A DNA stretch of 64,000 nucleotides from Mycobacteriales bacterium (GTDB lineage: Bacteria > Actinomycetota > Actinomycetes > Mycobacteriales > SCTD01). Below, piece by piece: positions 32,050-40,596 of the stretch; within the stretch, counting starts at the first letter, position 1; each line of letters begins with the position of its first letter. The translations under genes and the position numbers were made by a program. The DNA lies in NCBI GenBank assembly GCA_030447385.1, contig JAUJOY010000001.1:224365-288364 (forward strand), given 5' to 3'. The notes beneath the pieces are model-generated. The model made no database searches. It had not been told where the DNA came from and saw only the letters and a list, made by a program, of their open reading frames with translations.

Positions 32050-32352
32050 ATGCACATCACCCGACTGTCGGCCGAGCGCAGCAGCGAGCCCAGCTGGCGT
32101 GTCGACGCCCAGTGCCGCCAGAAGAACGCCGTCTACTTCTTCCCCCCGGCCCACTTCGAGCGCAAGGGCGAGAAGGACACCCGCGAGGGCGCAGCCCGGG
32201 CGCTGTGCGGGGCGTGCAAGGTGCGCGAGCAGTGCCTCGACTACGCCCTGACCGCTCGGGAGCCGCACGGCATCTGGGGCGGCCTCAACGAGCTGGAGCG
32301 CCGGCGGCTGCTCCGCAAGCTCGCCGCCGAGGCGGAGAGCGTCACGGCCTGA
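32050..32352 (+). CDS. WhiB-family iron-sulfur regulator (second)
   Basis: 100 residues with cysteines at 22, 53, 56 and 62 and HGIWGGLNELERRRLL. Between the first and second cysteine lies a long charged insert (FFPPAHFERKGEKDTREGAAR), which differs from WhiB1/WhiD and places it in a separate subgroup. Presumed [4Fe-4S] sigma-factor-binding regulator. It is divergent from the ArsA-like pair. ATG at 32050. Confidence 0.92.
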   Translation: MHITRLSAERSSEPSWRVDAQCRQKNAVYFFPPAHFERKGEKDTREGAARALCGACKVREQCLDYALTAREPHGIWGGLNELERRRLLRKLAAEAESVTA

Positions 32353-32385
32353 GGACCGGCGGGCCCCCCCGCTAGTCTCCGCAGC

Positions 32386-32544
32386 ATGCAGAAATGGGAG
32401 TACGCCACCGTCCCCCTCCTCGTCCACGCGACGAAGCAGATCCTCGACAACTGGGGTGAGGACGGCTGGGAGCTCGTGCAGGTCGTTCCGGGTCCCGGTG
32501 GGGGCGAGCAGGTCGTCGCCTACCTCAAGCGGCCCAAGAGCTGA
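32386..32544 (+). CDS. DUF4177-like small protein
   Basis: A 52-residue protein starting MQKWEYATVPLLVHATKQIL, with DNWGEDGWELVQVV and VVAYLKRPK. This WEY...W.EDGWELV pattern is the actinobacterial DUF4177 type (compare Rv3678A next to ridA). Its function is unknown. ATG at 32386; it ends six bases before the RidA start, so they are probably co-transcribed. Confidence 0.85.
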   Translation: MQKWEYATVPLLVHATKQILDNWGEDGWELVQVVPGPGGGEQVVAYLKRPKS

Positions 32545-32549
32545 CCGCC

Positions 32550-33029
32550 GTGGGCGTCCGCGAGCGGCTGGCCGAGCTCGGGCTGACCCTGCCGGTCGTC
32601 GTACCTCCCGTAGGCGCCTACGTGCCGGCCGTCCGCACGGGGAACCTCGTGTTCACCTCCGGCCAGCTGCCGATGGTCGAGGGCTCGCTGCCTGCCGTGG
32701 GCCGGGTGGGTGCGCTGGTCACGCCCGAGCAGGCCAAGGACCTCGCTCGCACCTGCGCGCTCAACGGGCTCGCCGCGATCGAGGCGCTGGTCGGGCTGGA
32801 GGCCGTCGTCCGGGTGGTGAAGGTCGTCGGGTTCGTGGCCAGCGCACCGGGGTTCATCGGGCAGCCGGCCGTGGTGAACGGGGCCTCCGAGCTGCTCGGG
32901 GAGCTGTTCGGGGAGACCGGCCGGCATGCACGGTCCGCCGTCGGCGTGATGAGCCTTCCGCTGGACGCCCCCGTCGAGGTCGAGCTGGTCGTGGAGGTCA
33001 CACCCGCCGAGGTCGAGCTGGTCGGCTGA
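32550..33029 (+). CDS. RidA/YjgF family protein
   Basis: 159 residues, RidA fold: GNLVFTSGQLPMVEG, LNGLAAIEALVGLEAVVRVVKVVGFVAS, and the C-terminal SAVGVMSLPLDAPVEVE. RidA proteins deaminate reactive enamine/imine intermediates. The canonical active-site Arg near IGQ..R is not seen: the region reads RSAVGVMSLPL, where archetypal RidA has RxxVxVxxLP, so this belongs to the Rv3678c-like subgroup with uncertain activity. GTG start. Confidence 0.85.
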   Translation: MGVRERLAELGLTLPVVVPPVGAYVPAVRTGNLVFTSGQLPMVEGSLPAVGRVGALVTPEQAKDLARTCALNGLAAIEALVGLEAVVRVVKVVGFVASAPGFIGQPAVVNGASELLGELFGETGRHARSAVGVMSLPLDAPVEVELVVEVTPAEVELVG

Positions 33030-33030
33030 C

Positions 33031-33903
33031 GTGGCCGACCCGCGGGGACGGGCTGGACCGGCCGGCACGGACCTCGCCGAGCGGGTCCGCCTGCACCGCG
33101 CGGGCGAGCTCGAGGTCGCGCCGGCCCGGGACGCCGCCACGGTCGCGCTGCTGCGGGACGGCGCCGACGGCCCGGAGGTCTACCTGCTGCGTCGGGTCCG
33201 CTCGATGGCCTTCGCCGCGGGGATGCACGTCTTCCCGGGTGGCTCCGTGGATCCGGCCGATGCCCGGTCCGAGGTCGCGTGGAGTGGTCCCTCCCCTGCG
33301 GGCTGGGCCGTAGAGCTCGGGTGCGACGAGCCGCTGGCCAGGGCGCTGCTGTGCGCCGCGGTCCGGGAGACGTTCGAGGAGTGCGGGGTGCTGCTCGCGG
33401 GCCCTGGTGCCCGGGAGGTGCTCGCGGACGTGAGCACCGAGGACTGGGAGGCCGAACGCGCCGCGCTGGAGAACCGCGAGCAGACGCTGTCGGAGCTGCT
33501 CGGGCGCCGCTCGCTCGTCCTGCGCACCGACCTGCTCCGGCCGCTCGCGCACTGGATCACCCCCGAGGTGGAGCCCAGGCGCTTCGACACCCGTTTCTTC
33601 CTGGCCGCGATGCCGGACGGGCAGGCGTGCCGGGAGGTGGGTGGTGAGGCCGACGACCGGCTGTGGCTACGGCCGGAGGACGCGCTCGGCGGCGCCCGCC
33701 GGATGATGCCCCCCACCGCGGCGGTCCTGCGCGAGCTCGCGGCCTACCCGGACGTCGGGCGCGCCCTGGCGGCCCAGCGCTGCCTGTCGCCGGTGCTGCC
33801 GCGGGCGGTGGTGGCGGACGACGGGACGGTGGCCTTCCTCGTCCCGGGCGACGCCGGGTACCCCGCCGGCACCGAGGTGGGCGCGCGGACCCGCTCGTCA
33901 TGA
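33031..33903 (+). CDS. NUDIX hydrolase (large actinobacterial subfamily)
   Basis: A 290-residue protein with VYLLRRVRSMAFAAGMHVFPGGSVDPAD, followed about 30 residues later by AAVRETFEECGVLL. The Nudix box is therefore split by an insertion (GG...REtfEECG), as in the RNase/CoA-type NUDT19-like family. It likely hydrolyses a nucleoside diphosphate derivative or CoA. GTG at 33031; the stop overlaps the MBL gene by 4 bp. Confidence 0.87.
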   Translation: MADPRGRAGPAGTDLAERVRLHRAGELEVAPARDAATVALLRDGADGPEVYLLRRVRSMAFAAGMHVFPGGSVDPADARSEVAWSGPSPAGWAVELGCDEPLARALLCAAVRETFEECGVLLAGPGAREVLADVSTEDWEAERAALENREQTLSELLGRRSLVLRTDLLRPLAHWITPEVEPRRFDTRFFLAAMPDGQACREVGGEADDRLWLRPEDALGGARRMMPPTAAVLRELAAYPDVGRALAAQRCLSPVLPRAVVADDGTVAFLVPGDAGYPAGTEVGARTRSS

Positions 33904-34673
33904 CGCTGCGCCACGTCACGCCGTGCGCCGGGGTGCTGCTCGCCCCGAATCCCGGCCCGATGACGCTGGAGGGGACCAACACCTGGGTGCTGCGTGCCCC
34001 GGGCGAGCACAGCTGTGTCGTCGTGGATCCCGGACCGCTGATCGAGGACCACCTGTTCCTGGCCGCGGGCCTCGCCGGGCAGGTCGCCGTCGTGCTGCTG
34101 ACGCACGGTCACCCGGACCACAGCGCCGGCGCCGCCCGGTTCGCGGAGCTCACCGGCGCTCCCGTGCGCGCGCTCGACCCGGCCTACCGGCTGGGCGAGG
34201 AGGGACTGGGCGAGGCCGACGTCGTCGCGACGGCCGGTGTGGAGCTGCTGGTGATGGCGACGCCCGGCCACACCTCCGACTCGCTGTCCTTCCTGCTCAC
34301 GGGGCCGGAGCAGGAGCCCGCCGTGCTGACCGGCGACACCATCCTCGGTCGCGGCACGACCGTGGTGGGCCACCCCGACGGCGTGCTCGCGGACTACCTC
34401 GACTCGCTGCGGCGCTTGCGCGAGCTGGGCGACGTGACGGTGCTGCCCGGCCACGGGCGGGAGCTGCCCAGCGCCGGCGTGGCGGCGGAGAGCTACCTGC
34501 GGCATCGGCTCGAGCGGCTCGAGCAGGTACGCGCGGCGCTCGCCTCAGGCGCCGGGTCGCCCGAGCAGGTGGTGGCGACGGTGTACGCCGACGTCGACCC
34601 GGCGCTGTGGCCGGCGGCGCGGCTGTCGGTGCTGGCGCAGCTGGAGCACCTCAGGGGGCGATCGCGCCGCTAG
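33900..34673 (+). CDS. MBL-fold metallohydrolase
   Basis: A 257-residue glyoxalase II/LACTB2-like hydrolase. Metal ligands: [12 protein letters not shown] (HxHxDH), [18 protein letters not shown] and VLPGHG. Cognate of Rv3677c by position. ATG at 33900 overlaps the Nudix stop. Convergent with crp; the ends overlap by 4 bp. Confidence 0.93.
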   Translation: MTLRHVTPCAGVLLAPNPGPMTLEGTNTWVLRAPGEHSCVVVDPGPLIEDHLFLAAGLAGQVAVVLLTHGHPDHSAGAARFAELTGAPVRALDPAYRLGEEGLGEADVVATAGVELLVMATPGHTSDSLSFLLTGPEQEPAVLTGDTILGRGTTVVGHPDGVLADYLDSLRRLRELGDVTVLPGHGRELPSAGVAAESYLRHRLERLEQVRAALASGAGSPEQVVATVYADVDPALWPAARLSVLAQLEHLRGRSRR

Positions 34674-35350
34674 CGGGCGCGGCGGGCCAGGCGCTCGGCG
34701 TCGAGGATCGTGACGGCCCGGGAGTCGACCCGCATCCAGCCGCGGGAGGCGAAGTCGGCGAGGGCCTTGTTGACCGTCTCGCGGGAGGCGCCGACCAGCT
34801 GGGCCAGCTCCTCCTGGGTGAGGTCGTGGTGCACCCGCGTCCCCCCGGCCTCCTGCGTGCCGAACCGCTCTGCCAGCCCGAGCAGCGCCTTGGCCACCCG
34901 TCCCGGCACGTCGGTGAAGATCAGGTCGGCCAGCGCGTCATTGGTGCGGCGCAGCCGGCGCGCCAGGACCCGCAGCAGCTGCTCGGCGATCTCGGGACGG
35001 TCGGTGATCCACGGCCGTAGTGCGGCCTGTCCCAGCGAGGCGAGGCTCGCGTCGGTCAGGACGGTCGCGGTCGCCGTACGCGGTCCTGGATCGAACAGCG
35101 ACAGCTCACCGAACATGTCGGAGGGCCCCATCACCGACAGCAGGTTCTCGCGCCCGTCCGCCGAGCGCCGGCCGACCTTGACCTTGCCGGACAGCACGAT
35201 GTAGAGGGTGTCGCCCTGCTCCCCCTCGACGAAGACGGTCGCACCGCGGCTGTAGTCGCCGTAGTCCAGCGTCGACCACAGGGCCTCCCGGGCCTCCGGT
35301 GAGACGCCCTGGAACAGCCCCGCCTGGGCGAGCACCTCCCTGCTGTCCAC
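34670..35350 (-). CDS. crp: Crp/GlxR-family global regulator
   Basis: 226 residues: cyclic-nucleotide domain with the phosphate-binding cassette [18 protein letters not shown], long dimer helix ([19 protein letters not shown]), and HTH ([30 protein letters not shown]). Nearly colinear with GlxR of corynebacteria and Rv3676, which bind TGTGA-N6-TCACA with cAMP. GTG at 35350 gives the family length; an upstream GTG would add 20 poorly conserved residues. Two candidate boxes occur in this window. Confidence 0.95.
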   Translation of the reverse strand: MDSREVLAQAGLFQGVSPEAREALWSTLDYGDYSRGATVFVEGEQGDTLYIVLSGKVKVGRRSADGRENLLSVMGPSDMFGELSLFDPGPRTATATVLTDASLASLGQAALRPWITDRPEIAEQLLRVLARRLRRTNDALADLIFTDVPGRVAKALLGLAERFGTQEAGGTRVHHDLTQEELAQLVGASRETVNKALADFASRGWMRVDSRAVTILDAERLARRAR

Positions 35351-35416
35351 CTGCGGCCCTTCTGCTCGCCGGCCCACCCGTCGCCCTTCGCCGGACGGCG
35401 AGTCTCGCACGCAACC

Positions 35417-35668
35417 TCAGCGCGGACGTCCCGGAAGCAGCCGCGTGAGCCGCCGCCGGCGCCAGTACCGCTCCAGCGCCGGCGCGAACCCCTCGCTGAC
35501 GAACGTCTCGACCTCGTCCGGGCGCGCGGCGTCCAGGAACGACTCGAGCTGCTCGCTCACCGAGTCGACCCGCAGCGGTCGCTCGACCCGCTCCATGCAC
35601 AGCAGCAGCGCAAGCAGCAGGAAGGGCAGCACCAGCGCGAACAGGAGCAGCGGCATGGTGTCCGGCAC
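35417..35668 (-). CDS. Small membrane protein
   Basis: 83 residues: one N-terminal membrane helix (LLLFALVLPFLLLALLLCM) and a basic/acidic cytoplasmic tail ending in RYWRRRRLTRLLPGRPR. Occupies the place of Rv3675 between crp and nth in the M. tuberculosis order. Function unknown. GTG start, with an in-frame ATG five codons later. Confidence 0.65.
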   Translation of the reverse strand: MPDTMPLLLFALVLPFLLLALLLCMERVERPLRVDSVSEQLESFLDAARPDEVETFVSEGFAPALERYWRRRRLTRLLPGRPR

Positions 35669-35716
35669 GCCGTCAGCCTTCCCTTCTACCGCCGGGTTGC
35701 ACCACGCGGGTGACGG

Positions 35717-36253
35717 TCAGGCGCTGGCCCGCCGGGCTCGTTCACGCGGGAGGGCCGACAGGCACAGGGACGGCGTCTCCCGGTAGCGGGCGATCAGCTC
35801 ACCGGTCACCTCACCGATCCGGCTGTGCAAGGCGGCCCGGTAGGTCGAGAGCTGACCCTCGGCGATGCGCAGGTCGCGGGCGAATGCCTCCCGACCTGCC
35901 GTGTCGTCCTCGTCCACCTGCCTCTCCCACAGCTCGGCCAGGCTCGGCAGCGGGGGGGCCTGCTCGATCGGCAGGATCTCGACGAGCGCCCGGCGGCCGG
36001 AGCCGACCCGCTCGCTCGTGAGCAACGGCCGCAGCCGCTCGGTGTTCAGCTCGCGGCTCGCGCTGCCCGACACCACGACGTCCAGTCGCGCCTGCATGAT
36101 CCGGCGCCAGTACGAGACGTTGCCCTCCTCGGCGGTCAGCGCCTGGCGGTACTCGCGCAGCTCCGGAACGGAGAGGTGCTCGAAGGCCTCGTTGCGGATC
36201 GGCACAGGCCGCGGCTCACCCTTGCGCCGGGGTGGCGGGGTCTGCGCCTGCAT
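35717..36253 (-). CDS. rsiG: RsiG-like anti-sigma factor with c-di-GMP motif
   Basis: A 178-residue helical protein. [32 protein letters not shown] contains the exact signature E-x3-S-x2-R-x3-Q-x3-D (Glu43, Ser47, Arg50, Gln54, Asp58) described for Streptomyces RsiG, which with c-di-GMP sequesters the sigma factor WhiG. A second copy at 132-147 reads E-x3-S-x2-R-x3-H-x3-G and so has lost the last two residues. The middle [41 protein letters not shown] matches the family's linker as I recall it. ATG at 36253. Identity rests on motif and helix pattern. Confidence 0.82.
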   Translation of the reverse strand: MQAQTPPPRRKGEPRPVPIRNEAFEHLSVPELREYRQALTAEEGNVSYWRRIMQARLDVVVSGSASRELNTERLRPLLTSERVGSGRRALVEILPIEQAPPLPSLAELWERQVDEDDTAGREAFARDLRIAEGQLSTYRAALHSRIGEVTGELIARYRETPSLCLSALPRERARRASA

Positions 36254-36389
36254 GCCGATCTCCTTGTCCGCCGCGACGCGCTGTCGCTTCCCCGAGGAGG
36301 TCGTCCGGGAAGGCCCGCTCCTTGAGAGGAGTCACCCGCCCGGCGCAGCCGCGGGGCCGTCCTGGCCCCGCAGAACTACGATCGACGTC

Positions 36390-37124
36390 ATGGGCAACGA
36401 CGCGCCGCCGAGCCCCCAGGCGCTCACCCGCCGGGCCCGCCGGATCGCCCGGGAGCTGGCCGTGCTGCACCCCGACGCCCACTGCGAGCTGGACTTCCGT
36501 ACGCCGCTCGAGCTCCTCGTCGCCACCATCCTGTCGGCGCAGTGCACCGACAAGCGGGTCAACGAGGTGACTCCAGCGCTGTTCCGGCGCTACCCCGATG
36601 CCCAGGCGTACGCCGCCGCCGACCGGGAGGATCTGGAGGCCCTGATCCGGCCGACCGGCTTCTTCCGCAACAAGGCCACGAGCCTGATCGGGTTGGGGGC
36701 GGCGCTCGTCGAGCGGCACGGTGGACAGGTGCCGCCGCGGCTCGACGACCTCGTGAAGCTGCCTGGCGTGGGTCGCAAGACGGCCAACGTCGTGCTGGGC
36801 GACGCGTTCTCCATCCCTGGACTGACGGTGGACACGCACTTCGGCCGCCTGGTCCGCCGGTTCGGCTGGACCACCCTCGAGGACCCGGTCCAGGTGGAGG
36901 CGGCGGTTGCCGCGTTGCTGCCCCGGCGCGACTGGACGATGTTCAACCACCGGGTGATCTTCCACGGTCGGCGGGTCTGCCACGCCCGCAAGCCGGCCTG
37001 TGGAGCCTGCGCGATCGCCGCCCTGTGCCCGTCCTACGGCATCGGTCCGACCGATCCCACGGTGGCGGCGGCGCTGGTGAGGACGCCGGGCGCCGCGGCG
37101 CCGTCGGTGCCGGTGGGCGCGTGA
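36390..37124 (+). CDS. nth: Endonuclease III
   Basis: Base-excision glycosylase/AP lyase for oxidised pyrimidines, 244 residues. [18 protein letters not shown], helix-hairpin-helix [14 protein letters not shown] with catalytic Lys130, catalytic Asp148 in VDTHFGRL, and the [4Fe-4S] loop C-x6-C-x2-C-x5-C ([17 protein letters not shown]). ATG at 36390. The stop overlaps the thioredoxin gene (GTGA). Confidence 0.96.
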   Translation: MGNDAPPSPQALTRRARRIARELAVLHPDAHCELDFRTPLELLVATILSAQCTDKRVNEVTPALFRRYPDAQAYAAADREDLEALIRPTGFFRNKATSLIGLGAALVERHGGQVPPRLDDLVKLPGVGRKTANVVLGDAFSIPGLTVDTHFGRLVRRFGWTTLEDPVQVEAAVAALLPRRDWTMFNHRVIFHGRRVCHARKPACGACAIAALCPSYGIGPTDPTVAAALVRTPGAAAPSVPVGA

Positions 37125-37702
37125 GACGCTCCCCCTCGCTGGCGCTCGCCGCGGTGGTGCTGCTGGTGGTCGGGGCGCTCGTCCTGCGCGAGGGCCCGGA
37201 CGACCCGGCTCCGCGGGCCTCTTTGGACCTGGCCCCGCTGCGCTCGGCGGCCGCGCTCGGCCCCTGCCCCCCGGGCCTGGGCCCGGAGCTGCCCGACCTC
37301 GAGCTGCCGTGCCTTGGCGGCGGACCGGACGTCGCGCTGCGCGCCGCCGCTCCGGGACGGCCGACGCTGGTCAACGTGTGGGCCAGCTGGTGCGTCCCGT
37401 GCGTGGACGAGGTGCCCGACCTGGTCGCCCTGGCCGCGAAGGCCGGGGACCGGCTCGCGATCGTGGGGGTGCTCAACACCGACACCGAGGAGCGCGGGCT
37501 TGCCTTCTCGCGCGACTTCGGCATCCGCTATCCAAGTCTCGTGGACGACGGCGGCGCCGTGCTGCGGGCCTTCCCCCCCGGGCCGCCGGTGACGCTGTTC
37601 CTCGACGCGTCGGGCCATGTCGTCGCGACCGAGAGCGGCGCATTCTCGGACCTGGCCGAGCTCGAGGCGCTGGTGAGCCGGCATCTGGGGGTGACGTTGT
37701 GA
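37121..37702 (+). CDS. TlpA-like membrane-anchored thioredoxin
   Basis: 193 residues: N-terminal membrane helix ([16 protein letters not shown]), then a thioredoxin fold with WASWCVPC (Cys91, Cys94), cis-Pro region [11 protein letters not shown], and a helical insertion. Two additional cysteines (49, 64) precede the domain. Extracytoplasmic disulfide reductase or oxidase. GTG at 37121 overlaps nth; the stop overlaps the next gene (GTGA at 37699). Confidence 0.9.
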   Translation: MRRSPSLALAAVVLLVVGALVLREGPDDPAPRASLDLAPLRSAAALGPCPPGLGPELPDLELPCLGGGPDVALRAAAPGRPTLVNVWASWCVPCVDEVPDLVALAAKAGDRLAIVGVLNTDTEERGLAFSRDFGIRYPSLVDDGGAVLRAFPPGPPVTLFLDASGHVVATESGAFSDLAELEALVSRHLGVTL

Positions 37703-38484
37703 GCCGGGACGGTGTGACTCCGGCCTGGCTGGCTCCGCTGGTCCGAACGCTTCCGGACGTACGCCGGGAGCAGCTCAGCCCGCTGGTCGCCCCCGCATCC
37801 GGTGGGCGGCACTCGGCGGTGCTCGTGCTGTTCAGCGAAGGGGTGCCGGCGCCCGGTGGGGCCGGGCCCGACGTGCTGCTGATCGAACGCGCCCACACCC
37901 TGCGCTCGCACGCCGGTCAACCGGCCTTCCCCGGCGGCGCCCTCGATCCGGAGGACGGTGACCCCGCCGGCGACGGCCCGGTCGCGGCCGCCCTGCGGGA
38001 GGCGGCCGAGGAGGTCGGCCTGCAGCCGTCGACGGTCTCGGTGCTCGGCGTCCTGCCCGCGCTGTGGCTGCCGCCGTCGGGGTTCCTGGTGCACCCGGTC
38101 CTCGCCTGGTGGCGCGAGCCGCACCCGGTGTCGGCGGCCGACCCGGCCGAGGTGGCCGCCGTCGCGCGGGTGCCGCTGGCCGAGCTGGCCGACCCGGCGC
38201 ACCGCGTCCGGGTCCGGCATCCCAGCGGGTGGGCGGGTCCCGCCTTCGAGGTCCAGAGCCTGCTGGTCTGGGGCTTCACCGCCGCACTGGTCGACCGGCT
38301 GCTCGCGCTCGGCGGCTGGGAGCGGCCCTGGGACTCGAGCCGCGTGCGTACGCTCGACGCGCAGACGGTGGCCCTGTCCATCCGCGGCTCGACCTTTCCT
38401 GCCGGCCGGCCCGAGCTCCCGCCCGGCGAGCTCCTGCCCCTGGCCGAGCACCTGTCCGAGCACCATCACCAGGAGAGCCCGTGA
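37699..38484 (+). CDS. NUDIX hydrolase, CoA pyrophosphatase type
   Basis: 261 residues. LRSHAGQPAFPGGALDPEDGD followed by AALREAAEEVGLQ is the NudL/CoAse signature plus the Nudix box (GGAxDxxD...REAAEEVGL), with LPALWLPPSGFLVHPVLAWW downstream. Splits CoA to 3'-phospho-AMP and phosphopantetheine. Counterpart of Rv3672c. Overlaps the genes on both sides by 4 bp (GTGA). Confidence 0.92.
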   Translation: MSRDGVTPAWLAPLVRTLPDVRREQLSPLVAPASGGRHSAVLVLFSEGVPAPGGAGPDVLLIERAHTLRSHAGQPAFPGGALDPEDGDPAGDGPVAAALREAAEEVGLQPSTVSVLGVLPALWLPPSGFLVHPVLAWWREPHPVSAADPAEVAAVARVPLAELADPAHRVRVRHPSGWAGPAFEVQSLLVWGFTAALVDRLLALGGWERPWDSSRVRTLDAQTVALSIRGSTFPAGRPELPPGELLPLAEHLSEHHHQESP

Positions 38485-38885
38485 CCGCACCCGTACGCCG
38501 CTGCGCCGCCGCCCTGCTCGCGGTCCTGACCGCCCTGCCCCTGGCGGCCTGCGGGAGCGGCTCGTCGTCGTCCGGCGGCGGCACCGAGGCCGGGGTCGCG
38601 GCGGCGGGTCCGGCCAGCGCCCAGACGATCACGGTGGACAGCACCGACGACCTCGACTTCGTGCCCGAGGTTCTCACCGCGAAGGTGGGCACGTTGACGA
38701 TCACCCTCGGCAACAGCGGCCAGGTGTCGCACAACCTCGTCTTCGACGACAAGGGCCTGCCGGCGATCGGCACGGTTACCGGGGGCAAGTCGCTGTCGGC
38801 CACATACACCTTCGACAAGCCGGGGACCTACACGTTCGTGTGCACCTTCCACAGGGGCATGGACGGCAAGGTGGTCGTCTCCTGA
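38481..38885 (+). CDS. Cupredoxin-domain lipoprotein
   Basis: 134 residues: lipobox LAACGS near residue 25, Gly/Ser-rich linker, then a plastocyanin-like domain with type-1 copper ligands HNLVF, C, H and M in TFVCTFHRGMDGKVVVS. Membrane-attached electron carrier or copper binder. GTG at 38481. A position next to a thioredoxin gene suggests envelope redox chemistry. Confidence 0.88.
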   Translation: MTAPVRRCAAALLAVLTALPLAACGSGSSSSGGGTEAGVAAAGPASAQTITVDSTDDLDFVPEVLTAKVGTLTITLGNSGQVSHNLVFDDKGLPAIGTVTGGKSLSATYTFDKPGTYTFVCTFHRGMDGKVVVS

Positions 38886-38958
38886 GCCGAGACCCGGAAG
38901 CCCCGGCCACGGGGGCGGCCGATCCACGACGACGCGGCGCTGGGCATAGGTTGCGCTG

Positions 38959-40146
38959 ATGCAAGGTGACCTGCTCGACGTCGTGCTCCTCGTCGCTGCC
39001 ATCCTCTTCGCGATCTCGGGCTACCGGCAGGGCTTCGTCGTGGGCCTGCTGTCCTTCATCGGCTTCCTCGGCGGAGGGGTGCTGGCGGCCAAGCTGGCGC
39101 CCCGCGCCGCCCAGATCGAGGCACTGGAGAACCTCCCGACGTCGGTGATCGGGCTGGCGGTCGTGCTCATCGGCGCCAGCATCGGCCAGCTGCTCGCGAC
39201 GCTGATCGGCGGCGACCTGCGGCGGCGGCTGACCTGGGACCGGGCGCGCAGCGCCGACGCCGCCGCCGGCGCGGTCCTCAGCGTGCTCGGGCTGCTGCTC
39301 GTCGCCTGGATCGTGGGCCGGGCGGTCGCCTCGTCCCCCTACCCCACGCTCGCCGGGCAGGTGCGCGAGTCGCTGGTCATCAACGCGGTCGACGACGTGG
39401 TTCCCGACAGCGGACGCCGCTTCTTCAACTCCTTCCGCGCGCTCATCGACGAGCAGGGCTTCCCCGAGGTCTTCGAGGACCTGCGCCGCCCACCCGGTGA
39501 GAACGTCCCCCCGCCGGATGCGGCCCTGGCCAGCAGCCCCGCGGTGCAGGCGGTCCGGCCCAGCGTGCTGAAGATCACCGGCGTGGCGAAGTCCTGCAGC
39601 CGCCGCAGCGAGGGCACCGGCTTCGTCTTCGCCCCGGGGCGGGTCATGACCAACGCGCACGTCGTCGCCGGCATCAAGGAACCGATGGTGGAGGTGGGCG
39701 ACCGGCAGCTGCCGGCCCGCGTCGTGCTGTTCGACCCTGGGCGCGACCTGGCCGTGCTGCTGGTCGACCGGCTGAACCGGCCGCCACTGGTGTTCGCGGA
39801 GAAGCGGGCCAGGACCGGGGACGACGCGATCGTCGTGGGCTACCCCCAGGACGGGCCGTTCCGGCCGGACGCCGCCCGCATCCGGGAGAGCCAGGAGGCC
39901 CGGGGGCCGGACATCTACATGGAGCGGGTCCTCGTCCGCGACATCTACTCGATCAAGGGGCTGGTGCGCCCGGGCAACTCCGGCGGACCCCTGATCGACC
40001 CGCAGGGCCGTGTCCTCGGCGTGATCTTCGCGGCGGCCTCCGACGACCCGTCCATCGGCTACGCCCTGACCGCAGAGGAGGTCGCCGGCCCGGCGGCCGC
40101 CGGGGCCACCGCGACGGCCGCCGTGCCCACCCGCTCCTGCGCCTGA
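38959..40146 (+). CDS. marP: MarP-like periplasmic serine protease
   Basis: A 395-residue protein with four N-terminal membrane helices (CvpA-like, residues 1-125) and a trypsin-like domain: His234 in MTNAHVVAG, Asp263 in DPGRDLAVL, Ser341 in GNSGGPLID. Cys213 could pair in a redox disulfide. MarP of M. tuberculosis (Rv3671c) is needed for acid resistance and peptidoglycan hydrolase processing. ATG at 38959. Confidence 0.95.
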   Translation: MQGDLLDVVLLVAAILFAISGYRQGFVVGLLSFIGFLGGGVLAAKLAPRAAQIEALENLPTSVIGLAVVLIGASIGQLLATLIGGDLRRRLTWDRARSADAAAGAVLSVLGLLLVAWIVGRAVASSPYPTLAGQVRESLVINAVDDVVPDSGRRFFNSFRALIDEQGFPEVFEDLRRPPGENVPPPDAALASSPAVQAVRPSVLKITGVAKSCSRRSEGTGFVFAPGRVMTNAHVVAGIKEPMVEVGDRQLPARVVLFDPGRDLAVLLVDRLNRPPLVFAEKRARTGDDAIVVGYPQDGPFRPDAARIRESQEARGPDIYMERVLVRDIYSIKGLVRPGNSGGPLIDPQGRVLGVIFAAASDDPSIGYALTAEEVAGPAAAGATATAAVPTRSCA

Positions 40147-40164
40147 GCACCCGAGCCGGTCGGC

Positions 40165-40590
40165 TCACAGCAGGATCGGCTCCCCGTCGCGACCGGCCTC
40201 GACCGCCTCGGCACGCTCGAGCGCCTGCCGCGCGAGTGCCTCGATCCCGACGCCGTACGCCGGGCCGCCGTAACCGCTCAGGCGGTCCGCGCCCCGTCGC
40301 AGCAGTCGGGCGCCACCGCGGGCGTTGCCGCGCTGCAGGTGGGTCAGCCCCACGCAGACCTGCGCCAGCCCCTGCCACAGGTCCCGCTCGTGCGCCGGCG
40401 CCGCCTTCCACCGGGCCTCGAGGACGTCGTGCGCGAAGAACGGCCGGCCCTGCGCCAGCAGGTCCCGTGCCAGCGCGAGGGTCTGCGCCGGGGGCAGGGC
40501 CTGCTCCGGCACCGGCTCCACCGCGTCCGCCGAGCCGGCCGGAACCGGTCGGCCGGCGGCGTCCCGGGCGCGGGGCTCCCGCGGCGCCAC
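40165..40590 (-). CDS. DUF309 protein
   Basis: 141 residues. GRPFFAHDVLEARWKAAPAHERDLWQGLAQVCVGLTHLQRGN is the DUF309 pattern (a helical bundle with His and Glu, possibly metal binding). The C-terminus is helical. GTG at 40590, six bases after the hydrolase stop, so same transcript. Function unknown. Confidence 0.88.
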   Translation of the reverse strand: MAPREPRARDAAGRPVPAGSADAVEPVPEQALPPAQTLALARDLLAQGRPFFAHDVLEARWKAAPAHERDLWQGLAQVCVGLTHLQRGNARGGARLLRRGADRLSGYGGPAYGVGIEALARQALERAEAVEAGRDGEPILL

Positions 40591-40596
40591 GTCAGG

